57,699 nucleotides of DNA from Elusimicrobiota bacterium (GCA_023249675.1 JAHFCE010000020.1:1-57699), one strand, 5' to 3'; positions 41,610-50,549 are shown, numbered from the stretch's first letter. The notes: generated from the letters alone by a model not told the origin. Translations and numbers: made by a program.

Positions 41610-43133
41610 ATGGGACCCCTCGCTCTAGTCGTCCTGCTGGCCTTTGCGCCCAGGGTTGCCTCTGCGACCGTCCCTGTCGCGACCGCCCAGGCCGACTGGC
41701 GCCGGGACGGGGTCGATGAGCGCGTCAAGGCGGCCCTGACCGGCTCAGGCTGGCGCCTCGAGAACGACGGCCGCGCGCTCGATCCCAAGACCAAGGCTCC
41801 GGCCACCAAGGCCGTCCTGGATCAAGCCGTGCTCGACCTCCGCCAGGATGCTCGGCGCGCGGCGCTCGAAATCGTGAGTCTGATGCTGGCGTCCCGGAAG
41901 CCCTTGGGGTTGGGGGACAAGAAGAAAATCGGTGTTTTATCCGAAGACCTTCCTCCCGAGCTCGTCGCCGCGATCCTCGCTCCTCGCTCCGACATCAATG
42001 TGATCAAGGCGATAGCCGATGCGGACCTCTCCCGCGTCGCGGCCTACTTCGACGGAGGACGGACTTTGGCCGATCGGCGGGCCGCGGCGCGGCCCGTCTT
42101 TGCCGGAACGCCGGGGCCGCGCATCAGTCTTCCCTATTACACCGCTCAGGAGCAATCCGTCGGAGAGGCTCTCCGCGCCTCTGCCGCAGCCGAGATCCAT
42201 CGGGACCCGTTTGGAAAAATCGTGTTGTCCCGGCTCAACACCAACGGCAAGCCCGACCTGCCGCCCATCATCATCGAAGATCAGAACGGCCCGGTCGTGG
42301 CGCAATACGACTTCCACCGCCGGGCCATCGTGCTCGATCGCGAGGAAGTCCTGTCCTCTGTCGTCGCGACCGCGCCCGCGCGCCAGGCGTCCGCGCTTCG
42401 CGCCTCGCTGTCCACCCGCGCCGCATTGATGTCTTATCTTGAGACGCATCCCGAGACGGTGAGCGCTGTCGTCAAGGGGAACGACGTCGTCCTCGTTCAT
42501 GAGCTGACCCACGCCTGGCAAGACCGCCGGGATCCGATCTTCCGCGAGATCGCCCGAGGGAATCTTCCCGATGTTCAGCCGCTCGAATACGAGGAGGAGG
42601 CGTCCATCGCCAAAAATCTCTATCTTCATTCGAAACTGACGCACGATCCGGCGTCCGTCAAGATGGATCGGGAGCTCGCCGACTATGTTTTGCTGATGCA
42701 CGGCCGGGAATCCTGGACGCTGGCTTTGTTCAAGGATTTAAGCGACACGTCGCCGTCGCGCGCCTTGCCGGTCCAGTCGATTCAAGACGTTCAGGCCTTG
42801 CGCATCCACGGAACGAAAGCGCGGACCATCGTCACTTTCGAGAATCAGCAGGCCAAAGCCCTCGACCTCCACGCGCTGGGCCGGGGACAACAGGAGCTCA
42901 TCGGGCTCAAAATCGCACATGACATCCGCATGGCTCCGCTCAACGCCGCAATCGACAAGGCCGGCCCCGCCAGCGATAGAGCGCTTGGGAATTACTATCT
43001 TATCCAAGCCCAATTCGCGCCAAGATCCACCGACCGCAGCGCCCTCTTGGACCAGGCGGAGCGGTACGCGAAGGCCGCCCGCAACGCCGCGCTGATCGCG
43101 AAGATCCGCCAGGCCAAGGGAAAGCAAGAATGA
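41610..43133 (+). CDS. Exported zinc-metalloprotease-like protein
   Basis: 507 residues with a signal peptide (1-19). The zinc motif is H297-E-L-T-H301, followed by A-W-Q-D. A Glu-rich E-Y-E-E-E-A segment about 30 residues later could give the third ligand, as in gluzincins. Upstream strands (I-I-I-E-D-Q-N-G, then A-Q-Y-D-F) fit a compact metalloprotease fold, and the last about 150 residues are helical. No membrane helix is seen after the signal. Its stop overlaps the start of a lipoprotein gene by 4 nt, so the two are likely partners. Family not recognised; activity inferred from the motif. Confidence 0.65.
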   Translation: MGPLALVVLLAFAPRVASATVPVATAQADWRRDGVDERVKAALTGSGWRLENDGRALDPKTKAPATKAVLDQAVLDLRQDARRAALEIVSLMLASRKPLGLGDKKKIGVLSEDLPPELVAAILAPRSDINVIKAIADADLSRVAAYFDGGRTLADRRAAARPVFAGTPGPRISLPYYTAQEQSVGEALRASAAAEIHRDPFGKIVLSRLNTNGKPDLPPIIIEDQNGPVVAQYDFHRRAIVLDREEVLSSVVATAPARQASALRASLSTRAALMSYLETHPETVSAVVKGNDVVLVHELTHAWQDRRDPIFREIARGNLPDVQPLEYEEEASIAKNLYLHSKLTHDPASVKMDRELADYVLLMHGRESWTLALFKDLSDTSPSRALPVQSIQDVQALRIHGTKARTIVTFENQQAKALDLHALGRGQQELIGLKIAHDIRMAPLNAAIDKAGPASDRALGNYYLIQAQFAPRSTDRSALLDQAERYAKAARNAALIAKIRQAKGKQE

Positions 43134-43717
43134 ACCGATCACTCACCGCGTTGTTTGCGCTCACCGTCGCCCTCTCGGCCTGCAGCCGCGGGACGCCGGA
43201 GACCGCCGATCCGACTCCGACCAAAGAAGTCATCGCCGGCGTCGAGATGATCGATTTCGATTCCGAGCAAGGCGCCTTCTCCTGCCGCGCGCCCCGGCTT
43301 TGGGGCATTCGCGCGGAGAAAATAAAGAAGAGCGACGCCGTCGTTTTCATCGGCCCCCGCGACCCCGAAACGGCGGGCGGTTCCTACATCACGATTCTGA
43401 AATATCCGGACAGCGCGCCCCAATACGCCGATGCCGAAAAGTACGCCGAAACATTTTGGACAATCGATCCCAAGATGAAACAGCCGGCTCTGGAACGACG
43501 GAAGATCGGCGATAAGATTGTGATTTTCTTCCATCAGGAGCGCCCTTTCTACAAGCTCCATTCGCATACAGTCGAGTACAGACTCCGTCACGATTACGCT
43601 TTGATCCCCATCAAGGGCGGCTTTTTTGAAATCGAACATCGGGCGCCGGCGACCGCCTACGAAAAAACCCTCCCCATTTTCGAAGCGGTCGTGAAAAGCT
43701 TCCAGCCGAAGAGCTGA
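43130..43717 (+). CDS. Lipoprotein of unknown function
   Basis: 195 residues. The N-terminus ends in a lipobox A-L-S-A-C (Cys18), so the mature protein should be lipid-anchored. The rest is a single small alpha/beta domain with a G-S-Y-I-T-I-L-K-Y strand, resembling PsbP/DUF-type envelope domains only loosely. ATGA overlap with the preceding metalloprotease-like gene suggests a functional pair. Confidence 0.65.
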   Translation: MNRSLTALFALTVALSACSRGTPETADPTPTKEVIAGVEMIDFDSEQGAFSCRAPRLWGIRAEKIKKSDAVVFIGPRDPETAGGSYITILKYPDSAPQYADAEKYAETFWTIDPKMKQPALERRKIGDKIVIFFHQERPFYKLHSHTVEYRLRHDYALIPIKGGFFEIEHRAPATAYEKTLPIFEAVVKSFQPKS

Positions 43718-43729
43718 CGCCGCGTTTGG

Positions 43730-43735
43730 TAGAAT
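43730..43735 (+). promoter_or_regulatory. -10 element, leaderless type, of mltA
   Basis: TAGAAT ends 6 nt before the ATG at 43742, in the 24-base gap after the lipoprotein gene. Confidence 0.45.
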
Positions 43736-43741
43736 GCGCGC

Positions 43742-44965
43742 ATGATCAGCGCTCTTTTTCTTTTCTTTCTTGCCCCCGCCGCCGCCCAGCCACCCCCCGT
43801 TACGGCGTCCACGCCGACCTTCACGGGCCCCGCGCTGAAACTCGCCGCCGAGGCGGACTACCCCCGCTTCGAGGAGTCGTTCAGGTCGAAGACAGGACTG
43901 ATCAAGGCCGCGCGCAAGGCGGTCAAGTACCTGGAGACCTTGCCGCCGACGAAGACGATCCGCGTCGCGGACCGCGACTACGGCCCCGCCCAGTTCATCG
44001 ACACCGCCAAAGCCGTCATCGAACTGGCGCAAAAGACGAAAACCGCCGACGAGTTTGACGCAAAGGTGCGCGAGAATTTCGACGTGTTCCAGTCCGCCGG
44101 TCTCGATGGAACGGGCCGGGTCGTGTTCTCTTCTTACTATCAGCCCCTCTTGCGCGCGAGCCTCAAAAAAACGGAAGCCTACCCATATCCTCTGTATCGC
44201 CGGCCTCCGGACATGGTTGAAGTGGACCTCGTCGCTTTTGGAAAGGCCAACGGCGAGACCTCGGTCCTAGGCCGCGTGACGAAGGACGGCAAGGTCGTGC
44301 CGTACTACACGCGCGCGGACATCGACCGGCGCAGGGCGCTGGCGGGCAAGGGACTCGAAATCGCCTGGCTCAAGGACCGCTTCGACGCGCTTGACCTGCA
44401 CATCCAGGGCTCGGCGATCCTCAAGTTCCCGAGCGGCAAGGAGCTGCTCGCCAAGTATGCCGCGACCAATTCGCAGGGCTACAACTCCGTCGGGCTCACC
44501 TTGGTGAAGGCGGGCGTGTTCGCGCGCGACGAAATCACGCATGACAAGCTGCGCTCGTATCTGCACAAGAATCCCGACGCCGAAAGCTGGATTCTCGCCT
44601 CGAACCCGCGCTACGTGTTCTTCGAGCTCGCGCCCCTCCCGGAGGACGGCGAGCCGTTCGGCGCGGCCGAGCAGTCGCTCGTGCCGGCACGGGCGATCGC
44701 GGTGGACCCCGCGTTCATGCCGCTCGGCGGGCTGTACTTCTTCTCGACGACCTCGCCGCAAACGGACAAAGACGGCCGCCTACTCGGCACGTCGGACAAT
44801 ACGCGCTTCGCCTTCGGCCTCGACACGGGCGGGGCCATCAAAAGCCCGGGGCGCGTGGACATCTACGCCGGACATGGTCTCCAGGCGGCGGCGACAGCAC
44901 GCGGACAATGGGCGGACGGCAAGCTGTACCTGCTCATCAAAAAACTGCCTCCGCGCGAACGCTGA
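43742..44965 (+). CDS. mltA: MltA-family lytic murein transglycosylase
   Basis: 407 residues, signal peptide about 1-15 without a lipobox, so probably soluble in the periplasm rather than lipid-anchored. The MltA core has the substrate-groove strand F-S-S-Y-Y-Q-P-L, then H-I-Q-G-S, and the N-x-Y-x-S-V-G-like N-S-Q-G-Y-N-S-V-G. The C-terminal 3D domain carries D361-T-G-G-A-I and R-V-D-I-Y-A-G, which supply the catalytic Asp. It cleaves the glycan strand with formation of 1,6-anhydromuramic ends during wall turnover. The stop overlaps the DUF309 start by 1 nt. Confidence 0.93.
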   Translation: MISALFLFFLAPAAAQPPPVTASTPTFTGPALKLAAEADYPRFEESFRSKTGLIKAARKAVKYLETLPPTKTIRVADRDYGPAQFIDTAKAVIELAQKTKTADEFDAKVRENFDVFQSAGLDGTGRVVFSSYYQPLLRASLKKTEAYPYPLYRRPPDMVEVDLVAFGKANGETSVLGRVTKDGKVVPYYTRADIDRRRALAGKGLEIAWLKDRFDALDLHIQGSAILKFPSGKELLAKYAATNSQGYNSVGLTLVKAGVFARDEITHDKLRSYLHKNPDAESWILASNPRYVFFELAPLPEDGEPFGAAEQSLVPARAIAVDPAFMPLGGLYFFSTTSPQTDKDGRLLGTSDNTRFAFGLDTGGAIKSPGRVDIYAGHGLQAAATARGQWADGKLYLLIKKLPPRER

Positions 44966-45336
44966 TGAGCCTCCAGGCCGCACTCGCTCGAGCCAACGAA
45001 CTCGGCGCCGTGGGGCGCTACTTCGACGCGCACGAAGCACTCGAGACGTTCTGGATGAAGGCGACGGGTAACGAGAAAATCCTGATTCAAGGCCTCATCC
45101 AGGTGGCGGCAGGACTTCACCGCTTGAAACACGATTCAAAAAAGACGACCGGCGCATTCTATCTTCTTGATCGTGGATTAGAAAAGTTAACGAGAACAAA
45201 GAGCCTGCTCGTCCCCGACACGCTCATCGCGCTCGAAAAAGCGCTCAAAAAAATACGCTTATCCGGGAAGGCCCCCGACGGTCTTGCCTTCGGACTCATC
45301 ACCCGCTCGCGCGGCGCCCTTGACATCGAACACTAG
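44965..45336 (+). CDS. DUF309 family protein
   Basis: 123 residues, helical, starting in the MltA stop (TGATG). It carries the family hallmark H-E-A-L-E-T-F-W and I-L-I-Q-G-L-I-Q-V-A-A-G-L-H-R. The buried His/Glu pattern suggests a ligand- or metal-binding helical bundle, but the function is unknown in the family as far as I know. The lexA promoter begins within its last codons. Confidence 0.85.
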   Translation: MSLQAALARANELGAVGRYFDAHEALETFWMKATGNEKILIQGLIQVAAGLHRLKHDSKKTTGAFYLLDRGLEKLTRTKSLLVPDTLIALEKALKKIRLSGKAPDGLAFGLITRSRGALDIEH

Positions 45337-45348
45337 TTCGACTATGCT
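45320..45348 (+). promoter_or_regulatory. lexA promoter
   Basis: Near-consensus TTGACA (45320-45325), 17-base spacer, TATGCT (45343-45348). The -10 ends 8 nt before the ATG, so the transcript should be leaderless or nearly so. The SOS operator fills the spacer. Confidence 0.8.
45326..45341. promoter_or_regulatory. LexA-binding SOS box
   Basis: TCGAACACTAGTTCGA contains CGAAC-N4-GTTCG, the SOS-box form known from Bacillus and actinobacteria. It sits exactly between the -35 and -10 of lexA, which predicts autorepression. Confidence 0.85.
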
Positions 45349-45356
45349 TACAGGAC

Positions 45357-45953
45357 ATGGAAAAGAACGGATTGACCCCGCGTCAGCAGCAGGTCCTCGA
45401 ACTCCTCGGCCGCTTCACCACGGATCACGGCTATCCGCCCACCGTCCGCGAGCTGTGCCGGCTGGCCGGCGTGAGCTCGCCCGACACGATTCAGTACCAT
45501 CTCGATAAGCTGCGCGAGAAAGGCCTCCTTGAGGAGGCCAAGGGCCGTTCGCGTTCCGCTCAGGTCACGAGCATGGAGCGCGTGTCCATGATCCCCCTGC
45601 TCGGCCTTGTGCCCGCCGGCCCGACTGCCGGCGCGTACGCCGAGCCGATGGGGCACATACCGGTCGTCGCCGACCGGGGCGATCCCGCGCAGCTGTTCGC
45701 CCTGAAGGTCAAGGGCGACTCGATGCAGGCCACCCTTCACGACGGCGACACCGTCGTCGTCCGCTGGCAGGAAACCGCCTCAAGCAACGACGTCGTCGTC
45801 GTGCGCTACGAGGACGGCGAGGCCACCGTCAAGCGCCTCAAGGTCAAGCCCGCGGGCCTTGTGCTCGTTCCCGACAATCCCCGCTACGATCCGTTTCCGA
45901 TCGGGGAAGGCCACATCGCGGGAAAGGTCCTTTCGCTGATCCGCAAGCTTTAG
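45357..45953 (+). CDS. lexA: LexA repressor, SOS regulator
   Basis: 198 residues. The N-terminal winged helix (T-P-R-Q-Q-Q-V-L start, D-T-I-Q-Y-H-L recognition helix) binds the SOS box. Self-cleavage would occur at Ala87-Gly88, and the catalytic dyad is Ser122 (G-D-S-M) and Lys159 (V-K-R-L). The 35- and 37-residue spacings match E. coli LexA. It represses DNA-damage genes until RecA filaments trigger cleavage. Its TAG interlocks with the stop of the convergent gene. Confidence 0.97.
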   Translation: MEKNGLTPRQQQVLELLGRFTTDHGYPPTVRELCRLAGVSSPDTIQYHLDKLREKGLLEEAKGRSRSAQVTSMERVSMIPLLGLVPAGPTAGAYAEPMGHIPVVADRGDPAQLFALKVKGDSMQATLHDGDTVVVRWQETASSNDVVVVRYEDGEATVKRLKVKPAGLVLVPDNPRYDPFPIGEGHIAGKVLSLIRKL

Positions 45954-46399
45954 GGAACCGAGCCGTGGCTCTTCTTCAGCGCGGCTTCGCAGAAGCCCTC
46001 GAAAATCGATGAGACTCCCATAAACTTCTCCTCGATCTTCGTGCTCAGGGCGTCGCGCACTTCGACGCCCGCCATCGGGATCACATCGGCGATGCCTTCC
46101 ATCACCCAGGACATGAGGTCCTCGGGGCCCGTGCGCATCATGAGACTCATATTGGGCAAGGCCTCCATCAGCGCCATGGCGGCATCGGGCACGTTCTGGC
46201 CACCGAGGAGTAGAGCCTTCATCGAGCCGCGGCAAACGGCGATAACGGCCGGTTTGGGGTCCTTGCTGATCCGGGCCGCGTGCGAGAGGTGCCGGCACAT
46301 GATCGGCACCGTCGACGCGGCTCCGGCCACGGGGTCCACGGTGATAACCGCCGCGACGGCGTCCTTCGCCTGCTTCTCGAAATCAGGAATATCAGCCAT
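45950..46399 (-). CDS. Helical protein of unknown function
   Basis: 149 residues from the ATG at 46399; the frame is open to 46435, but the promoter position fixes the start at 46399. Mostly helical with many Met and Ala residues, no signal peptide or clear membrane helix. A V-C-R-G-S-M-K-A segment lies in the middle. Monocistronic under a strong promoter. I do not recognise the family. Confidence 0.6.
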   Translation of the reverse strand: MADIPDFEKQAKDAVAAVITVDPVAGAASTVPIMCRHLSHAARISKDPKPAVIAVCRGSMKALLLGGQNVPDAAMALMEALPNMSLMMRTGPEDLMSWVMEGIADVIPMAGVEVRDALSTKIEEKFMGVSSIFEGFCEAALKKSHGSVP

Positions 46400-46406
46400 G
46401 AGGATC

Positions 46407-46435
46407 ATAATATCCAGTGGGTCGCGCCTCGTCAA
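46407..46435 (-). promoter_or_regulatory. Strong leaderless promoter
   Basis: Minus strand: TTGACG (46435-46430), 17-base spacer, TATTAT (46412-46407), then 7 nt to the ATG at 46399. This is one of the clearest cases where transcription should begin at the start codon. The rest of the gap to 46528 shows a CTATCC-TTGA-GGATAG hairpin near 46451-46466 and no gene. Confidence 0.75.
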
Positions 46436-46528
46436 GCTGGGGAGGTCGCGCTATCCTTGAGGATAGTGGTTTGGAGGTAACAGGAATGGGGCCCCCGGCG
46501 GCCAAAGACTTGGTAGGCTCTTCCGGCA

Positions 46529-47653
46529 TTGAGATTCCTCGCCCTCGCCATTCTTCTCGGCCTCACGGCAAACGCGTCCGCGCCTGAGCCTCTGTTCGAC
46601 GGCTCGGCTCGAACGTCGATGGCTCTTCCTCCCGCCCCCGCGGCTCCGACCGGCGTCGAGATCTTGGCCCAGAAGCCGACGCCCGTTCCTCCCGACCTGG
46701 CCGCCGCCCACACGCGCGTCGGCAATGACGCGATGCGGGCACGCCTAGCGCCCCGGTCCGCCGGCGAGACTTTCACCTTCGGCGTGATCGGCGATGCCGA
46801 GCACGGACGCTTCTGGTGGGAGCGGGTCTTCAGCCCCGAAAAAGCCTCGTTCGTCAATCAGTGGCGCGCGCTTCAGGCCTCGGACGCGGACTTCACGTTC
46901 CAACTCGGCGACTTCGTCAGCGAGGGCGACGTCGATCACTACCGGGAGCACGTCGCTCTCGTCGAGCGCGAGGCGGTCCGGCCGCTCCTGCGCTGCGTGG
47001 GCAACCACGACCGCTCGCGTCCCAACGGCGCAGCCGACAAGAACCTGTACGACGCGGTGTTCGGCGCGCGCGACTATTACTTCGACCACGGCGGCTGGCG
47101 CTTCGTGAGCCTCGACTCCTCGGACCGCCGGGTGACCGCCGCCCAGCTTGCCTGGCTCAAGACGACGCTCGCCGCGCCCGGCCCGAAAGTGATCTTCACG
47201 CACGTGCCGCCCGACTACATCAAGTCGATTGCGCCCCTGGGAGAAGTGGGCGAGCTCGAGACCTTGTCGCCGAACAAGAAAGCGCGGGACGAGCAGAAAA
47301 GCTATCTGGACGATTTCTTCACCAATTACTTCAAGAACGGCTCTCCTGAGTTCGAGGAGCTCGTTTCAAACGGCGGCGTCAAGGCCGTGTACATGGGCCA
47401 TATCCATGCCTTCTGGGCCGCGGATCATCGCGGCGTGCGCTACGTCATCTCGGGCGGCGGCGGCTCGCCGCTGTATCCTCTCCCGCCGGGCTATCCCAAG
47501 AAGCGCTTCGCGCACACGTTGCGCGTGACGGCAGGCCCGTCCGGGCTCGTCGAAACAGTCGTTCCCTACAAAGGAACGCCGTTCGTCCTTCCGCCCGTCA
47601 AGCCCGTAAACTCGCCGGAGCAATCACCCAGACGCGGCCTTCCCGCACTGTGA
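46529..47653 (+). CDS. Exported calcineurin-like phosphoesterase
   Basis: 374 residues from a TTG at 46529. Signal peptide (about 1-17), then P-L-F-D-G (F23), the same short motif found in the large exported proteins. The metallophosphoesterase motifs are complete: G-D-A-E-H, G-D-F-V-S-E-G-D, G-N-H-D, F-T-H-V-P-P and G-H-I-H. The expected site of action is the periplasm, on phosphate mono- or diesters. The last 56 bases overlap the convergent thiamin pyrophosphokinase gene. Confidence 0.85.
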   Translation: MRFLALAILLGLTANASAPEPLFDGSARTSMALPPAPAAPTGVEILAQKPTPVPPDLAAAHTRVGNDAMRARLAPRSAGETFTFGVIGDAEHGRFWWERVFSPEKASFVNQWRALQASDADFTFQLGDFVSEGDVDHYREHVALVEREAVRPLLRCVGNHDRSRPNGAADKNLYDAVFGARDYYFDHGGWRFVSLDSSDRRVTAAQLAWLKTTLAAPGPKVIFTHVPPDYIKSIAPLGEVGELETLSPNKKARDEQKSYLDDFFTNYFKNGSPEFEELVSNGGVKAVYMGHIHAFWAADHRGVRYVISGGGGSPLYPLPPGYPKKRFAHTLRVTAGPSGLVETVVPYKGTPFVLPPVKPVNSPEQSPRRGLPAL

Positions 47654-48227
47654 GCACGACCGTCCCTTCCGCGCGGTTGCCCAGGCCGCGGCTGCCTCGA
47701 CGTAAAACCTCTTTCTTCAGGACGTAGCGGGCGCCGCCGAGGCTCACGCGCGCGCGGGGAGCCGCCAGCAGAGAAAAGCGAGTCCCCCTCTTCAGCGCCA
47801 GCACATGACGACCGGGGCCGAGCAATCGCGCAACGCCGCCATCGATCACGGTCAGATCGAGACCGCCGGCGCTTTCCTCAAGTGCGGCGAAATTCACGAG
47901 CTCATGGTCGAGCCCTCCGCCCCGTGCGGCCGCGATAGACAACCGCTTGACGCCAAGGCGCCTCGCCAAATCGAGCGCCTTGTCGAGATCGGAGCGGCCT
48001 TGGTCAGGGTCGTTGATGAAGGTGATTCCCGACCGTGACTGCGCCAGCGGACGCGGGAGGGAATCCATGTCGCCGACAACGAAGTCCGGGACCAGGCGCA
48101 GGGCCGCGGCATGGCGCACACCCCCATCAGCGCAGATCACCGCGTCCGCGCGGCGCGCCGCGGCGCGCACGGCCCGCGGATCGCGCATATCTCCATTGAG
48201 AAGGATCAGCGCGGATTTTAATGTCAT
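47598..48227 (-). CDS. Thiamin pyrophosphokinase
   Basis: 209 residues. Characteristic segments are C-A-D-G-G near residue 33, V-G-D-M-D-S-L near 50, and D-x-x-K-A-L-D-L-A with the following A-A-R-G-G-G-L-D-H loop (here R-G-G rather than the common T-G-G-R). The C-terminal domain is all-beta. It transfers pyrophosphate from ATP to thiamin. It is the last gene of the cysS operon, with an ATGA overlap upstream and a convergent 56-base overlap downstream. Confidence 0.88.
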   Translation of the reverse strand: MTLKSALILLNGDMRDPRAVRAAARRADAVICADGGVRHAAALRLVPDFVVGDMDSLPRPLAQSRSGITFINDPDQGRSDLDKALDLARRLGVKRLSIAAARGGGLDHELVNFAALEESAGGLDLTVIDGGVARLLGPGRHVLALKRGTRFSLLAAPRARVSLGGARYVLKKEVLRRGSRGLGNRAEGTVVLTVREGRVWVIAPASLRA

Positions 48228-49693
48228 CGGGAAGCCGCGAACGCCTCGGTGCGCACCGCAGCACCCTCGCCAAGCGGGTAGTCGAGGCCAAGAAGGCGTC
48301 CGAGCGTCGGGGCTAAGTCCACGGTCGCGGCCGGAGACGCCGTGCGCCCGGCGCGCACGCCGCGGCCCCAGAAAATGAGGGGCACGCGCGCGTCATAGTC
48401 CCAAGGCGTGCCATGGCTCGTGCCGGGGACCATGTCGTGGAGCAGGACGTTTTGGCCCATGATCACGAACAGGTCGCCGGAGCGGCCGGGATCGTAGGAG
48501 CGACGGGTCAGCTCGGGAAATGGAGCGCCTTTTTCTCCCGGGACGTAGGCGGCAGCGACGCCGTCGACGCCGGACAGGAGCTTCGCAGCCCGGTCGAGGA
48601 AATCATTCCACTCAAGGCCGCGGCCCTCGGCTGCGCGGCGATTCAAGTACAGGTGCGGGATCTCGTTGGAAAGTATCCAGGGCGCATTTGGAAGCGGCCA
48701 TTTCTCCTGCATCGTCTTCTCAAGCGAAGCGCCGAACGCATCCCAGTCGAGGCGGCGCACGCCGAGCGCCTTGCCCGAGGCGTCCTCGGGCGCGGGGATG
48801 GCGCCGTGGTCCGAGGAGAAGGCCAAGGCGAGAGAGCCGCCGGAGGCTTTTTCGAGCCGCTTGAGCAGGCGTCCGAGGATCAGGTCGAGGGATCGCAGTT
48901 GAGCGTCCATCTCGGGAACCTCGAGGCCGTAGCGATGGCCGACCAGGTCGGTGCCCGAGTAGCTGATCAGCAGCAGGTCCGTCGCCGGGCCGCGGCCGAC
49001 GCGCTCACGCGCGATGAGCTCCGAGATGAGCAGGTCAAGCGCCGCGTCGTAGGCGGGACTGGCGATCAAGTCCTTCGGCACGCGGCCGCCCCGCACCGGG
49101 AGCAGATTTTTTTTCTTCAGCTCCGCGTTGAACGCCGCGAGCCAGGACGGACGCCTATAATAGGGAGACGTCGTGAACTCGCCTGAGAAGCGGTCGAACC
49201 ACAGGACAAGGTCCGCCTTGCGTCCGCCGAGCAGGACCGCGGCGCGGTCCTTGCCCGACACCGAAAACACGCGCGCCCGCGGCGAAGAGGCCTTCAGCGC
49301 GTCAGCCAGCGTCGGCCCGCGCAGATGCTCGGGGCCGATGCCATACGCCGAATCGGCCACGCAGTAGGTCTCCGTGCCCGCGACGCGGTCGTACCAGTCG
49401 TTGGCGACAATGCCGTGAACCGCCGGACCGCGGCCCGTCGAAATGGCGGCGTGGCCGGGGCCCGTCTCCGTCGGGATATGAAGGTGGCGGGCGTCCGTAA
49501 ACACCGCTCCCTCGCGGCGCAGGCGGCGGAAGCCGCCGTCGGGGAGATCCGAACGGTCCAGAGACTCCGGCCGCATCTGGTCGATGACGACGACCACGCC
49601 CAAACGAACGGCAGCTTGGGCCGGCGATCCCAAAAAGAGAACGATGGGGAATATCAAGTAGACCAGCATTCGCAGGGCCCTAAACGGAATCAT
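48224..49693 (-). CDS. Exported type I phosphodiesterase/alkaline phosphatase
   Basis: 489 residues, signal peptide about 1-27. This is the alkaline phosphatase superfamily: V-V-V-I-D-Q-M-R near 35-42 gives the first metal Asp, T-E-T-G-P-G-H-A has the nucleophile Thr as in PafA-type enzymes, and later S-Y-S-G-T-D-L-V-G-H and F-S-S-D-H-G supply the metal ligands. It would release phosphate from organic esters in the periplasm. The start overlaps the cation-transporter stop by 14 nt; an alternative ATG at 49669 has no overlap. Confidence 0.88.
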   Translation of the reverse strand: MIPFRALRMLVYLIFPIVLFLGSPAQAAVRLGVVVVIDQMRPESLDRSDLPDGGFRRLRREGAVFTDARHLHIPTETGPGHAAISTGRGPAVHGIVANDWYDRVAGTETYCVADSAYGIGPEHLRGPTLADALKASSPRARVFSVSGKDRAAVLLGGRKADLVLWFDRFSGEFTTSPYYRRPSWLAAFNAELKKKNLLPVRGGRVPKDLIASPAYDAALDLLISELIARERVGRGPATDLLLISYSGTDLVGHRYGLEVPEMDAQLRSLDLILGRLLKRLEKASGGSLALAFSSDHGAIPAPEDASGKALGVRRLDWDAFGASLEKTMQEKWPLPNAPWILSNEIPHLYLNRRAAEGRGLEWNDFLDRAAKLLSGVDGVAAAYVPGEKGAPFPELTRRSYDPGRSGDLFVIMGQNVLLHDMVPGTSHGTPWDYDARVPLIFWGRGVRAGRTASPAATVDLAPTLGRLLGLDYPLGEGAAVRTEAFAASR

Positions 49694-50549
49694 CTTTTTC
49701 TATCTGCAGCGTCACGTGCGTGATGTGAAATCGTTCAGCCAGAAGATTTTTCCCGGCATTTAATGCCTCGACGTGGTCGCGACCTTCCGCAAGGACAAGG
49801 TGCCCGCTCATGGCCTCCTGGCCCTGCGTCAGCGACCACAGGTGAAGGTCGTGCACGTCCTTCACGCCGGGAATTTCCGTCAGCGCGGCCCGGATGTCTT
49901 CGAGGTCGAGATGGGCCGGCGCGCCTTCAAGCAGGATGTGCACCGAGTCGCGCAGAAGCCAGAACGCGGTGAAAACGATGCCGCCGCAGATCAGGGCGGT
50001 GACAAGCGCGTCGGCCCGATACCAGCGCGTCTTGAGGATGATCGCGCCCGCGATCAAGGCGCCGACGGAGCCGGCCCCGTCGGAGAGAACATGCATCAAA
50101 GCGCCGCGCAGGTTGATGTTCGTGCGGCTCGCTTTCCACAGCATCGCGGCGGAGGCCAGGTTGCACAGCAGGCCGATGAACGCAACAACGATCATCGGCC
50201 CGGCCGCGATCGCCGTCGGAAACGTGAAGCGCGCCCACGCCTCGCGCAGGAGGAAGCCCGTGGCGACCATGAGCGCAATCGCGTTGCCGAGCGCTGCCAG
50301 GACTTCGACGCGGCGGTAGCCGTAGGTGCGCTTGGGGTCGGCGGGCAGGCGAGACAGCATCGCGGCGACCAAGGTCAGGCTCAGGCCCAGGAGATCGACG
50401 GCCATGTGCGCGGCGTCGGCGATCAGAGCCAGGCTTCCGCTCCACCAGCCGCCCGCGAGCTCCACGAAGAAGATCACTCCGGTCAGCATGATCGCGCCGT
50501 ACAGCGGGCGCTCGCCGGCGTCGCCGGCGCGGTGGTGATCGTGAACCAT
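49680..50549 (-). CDS. Cation diffusion facilitator (zinc/cobalt/cadmium efflux)
   Basis: 289 residues from the ATG at 50549, sharing one base with the rlmB stop. The N-terminus has H-D-H-H. Six helices follow, with A-D-A-A-H-M-x-x-D in helix 2 and H-V-L-S-D-G-A-G-S in helix 5, the metal site of CzcD/ZitB-type exporters. A cytoplasmic alpha/beta domain (about 205-289) has V-H-D-L-H-L-W. It exports divalent metal by proton exchange. Confidence 0.93.
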   Translation of the reverse strand: MVHDHHRAGDAGERPLYGAIMLTGVIFFVELAGGWWSGSLALIADAAHMAVDLLGLSLTLVAAMLSRLPADPKRTYGYRRVEVLAALGNAIALMVATGFLLREAWARFTFPTAIAAGPMIVVAFIGLLCNLASAAMLWKASRTNINLRGALMHVLSDGAGSVGALIAGAIILKTRWYRADALVTALICGGIVFTAFWLLRDSVHILLEGAPAHLDLEDIRAALTEIPGVKDVHDLHLWSLTQGQEAMSGHLVLAEGRDHVEALNAGKNLLAERFHITHVTLQIEKDDSV

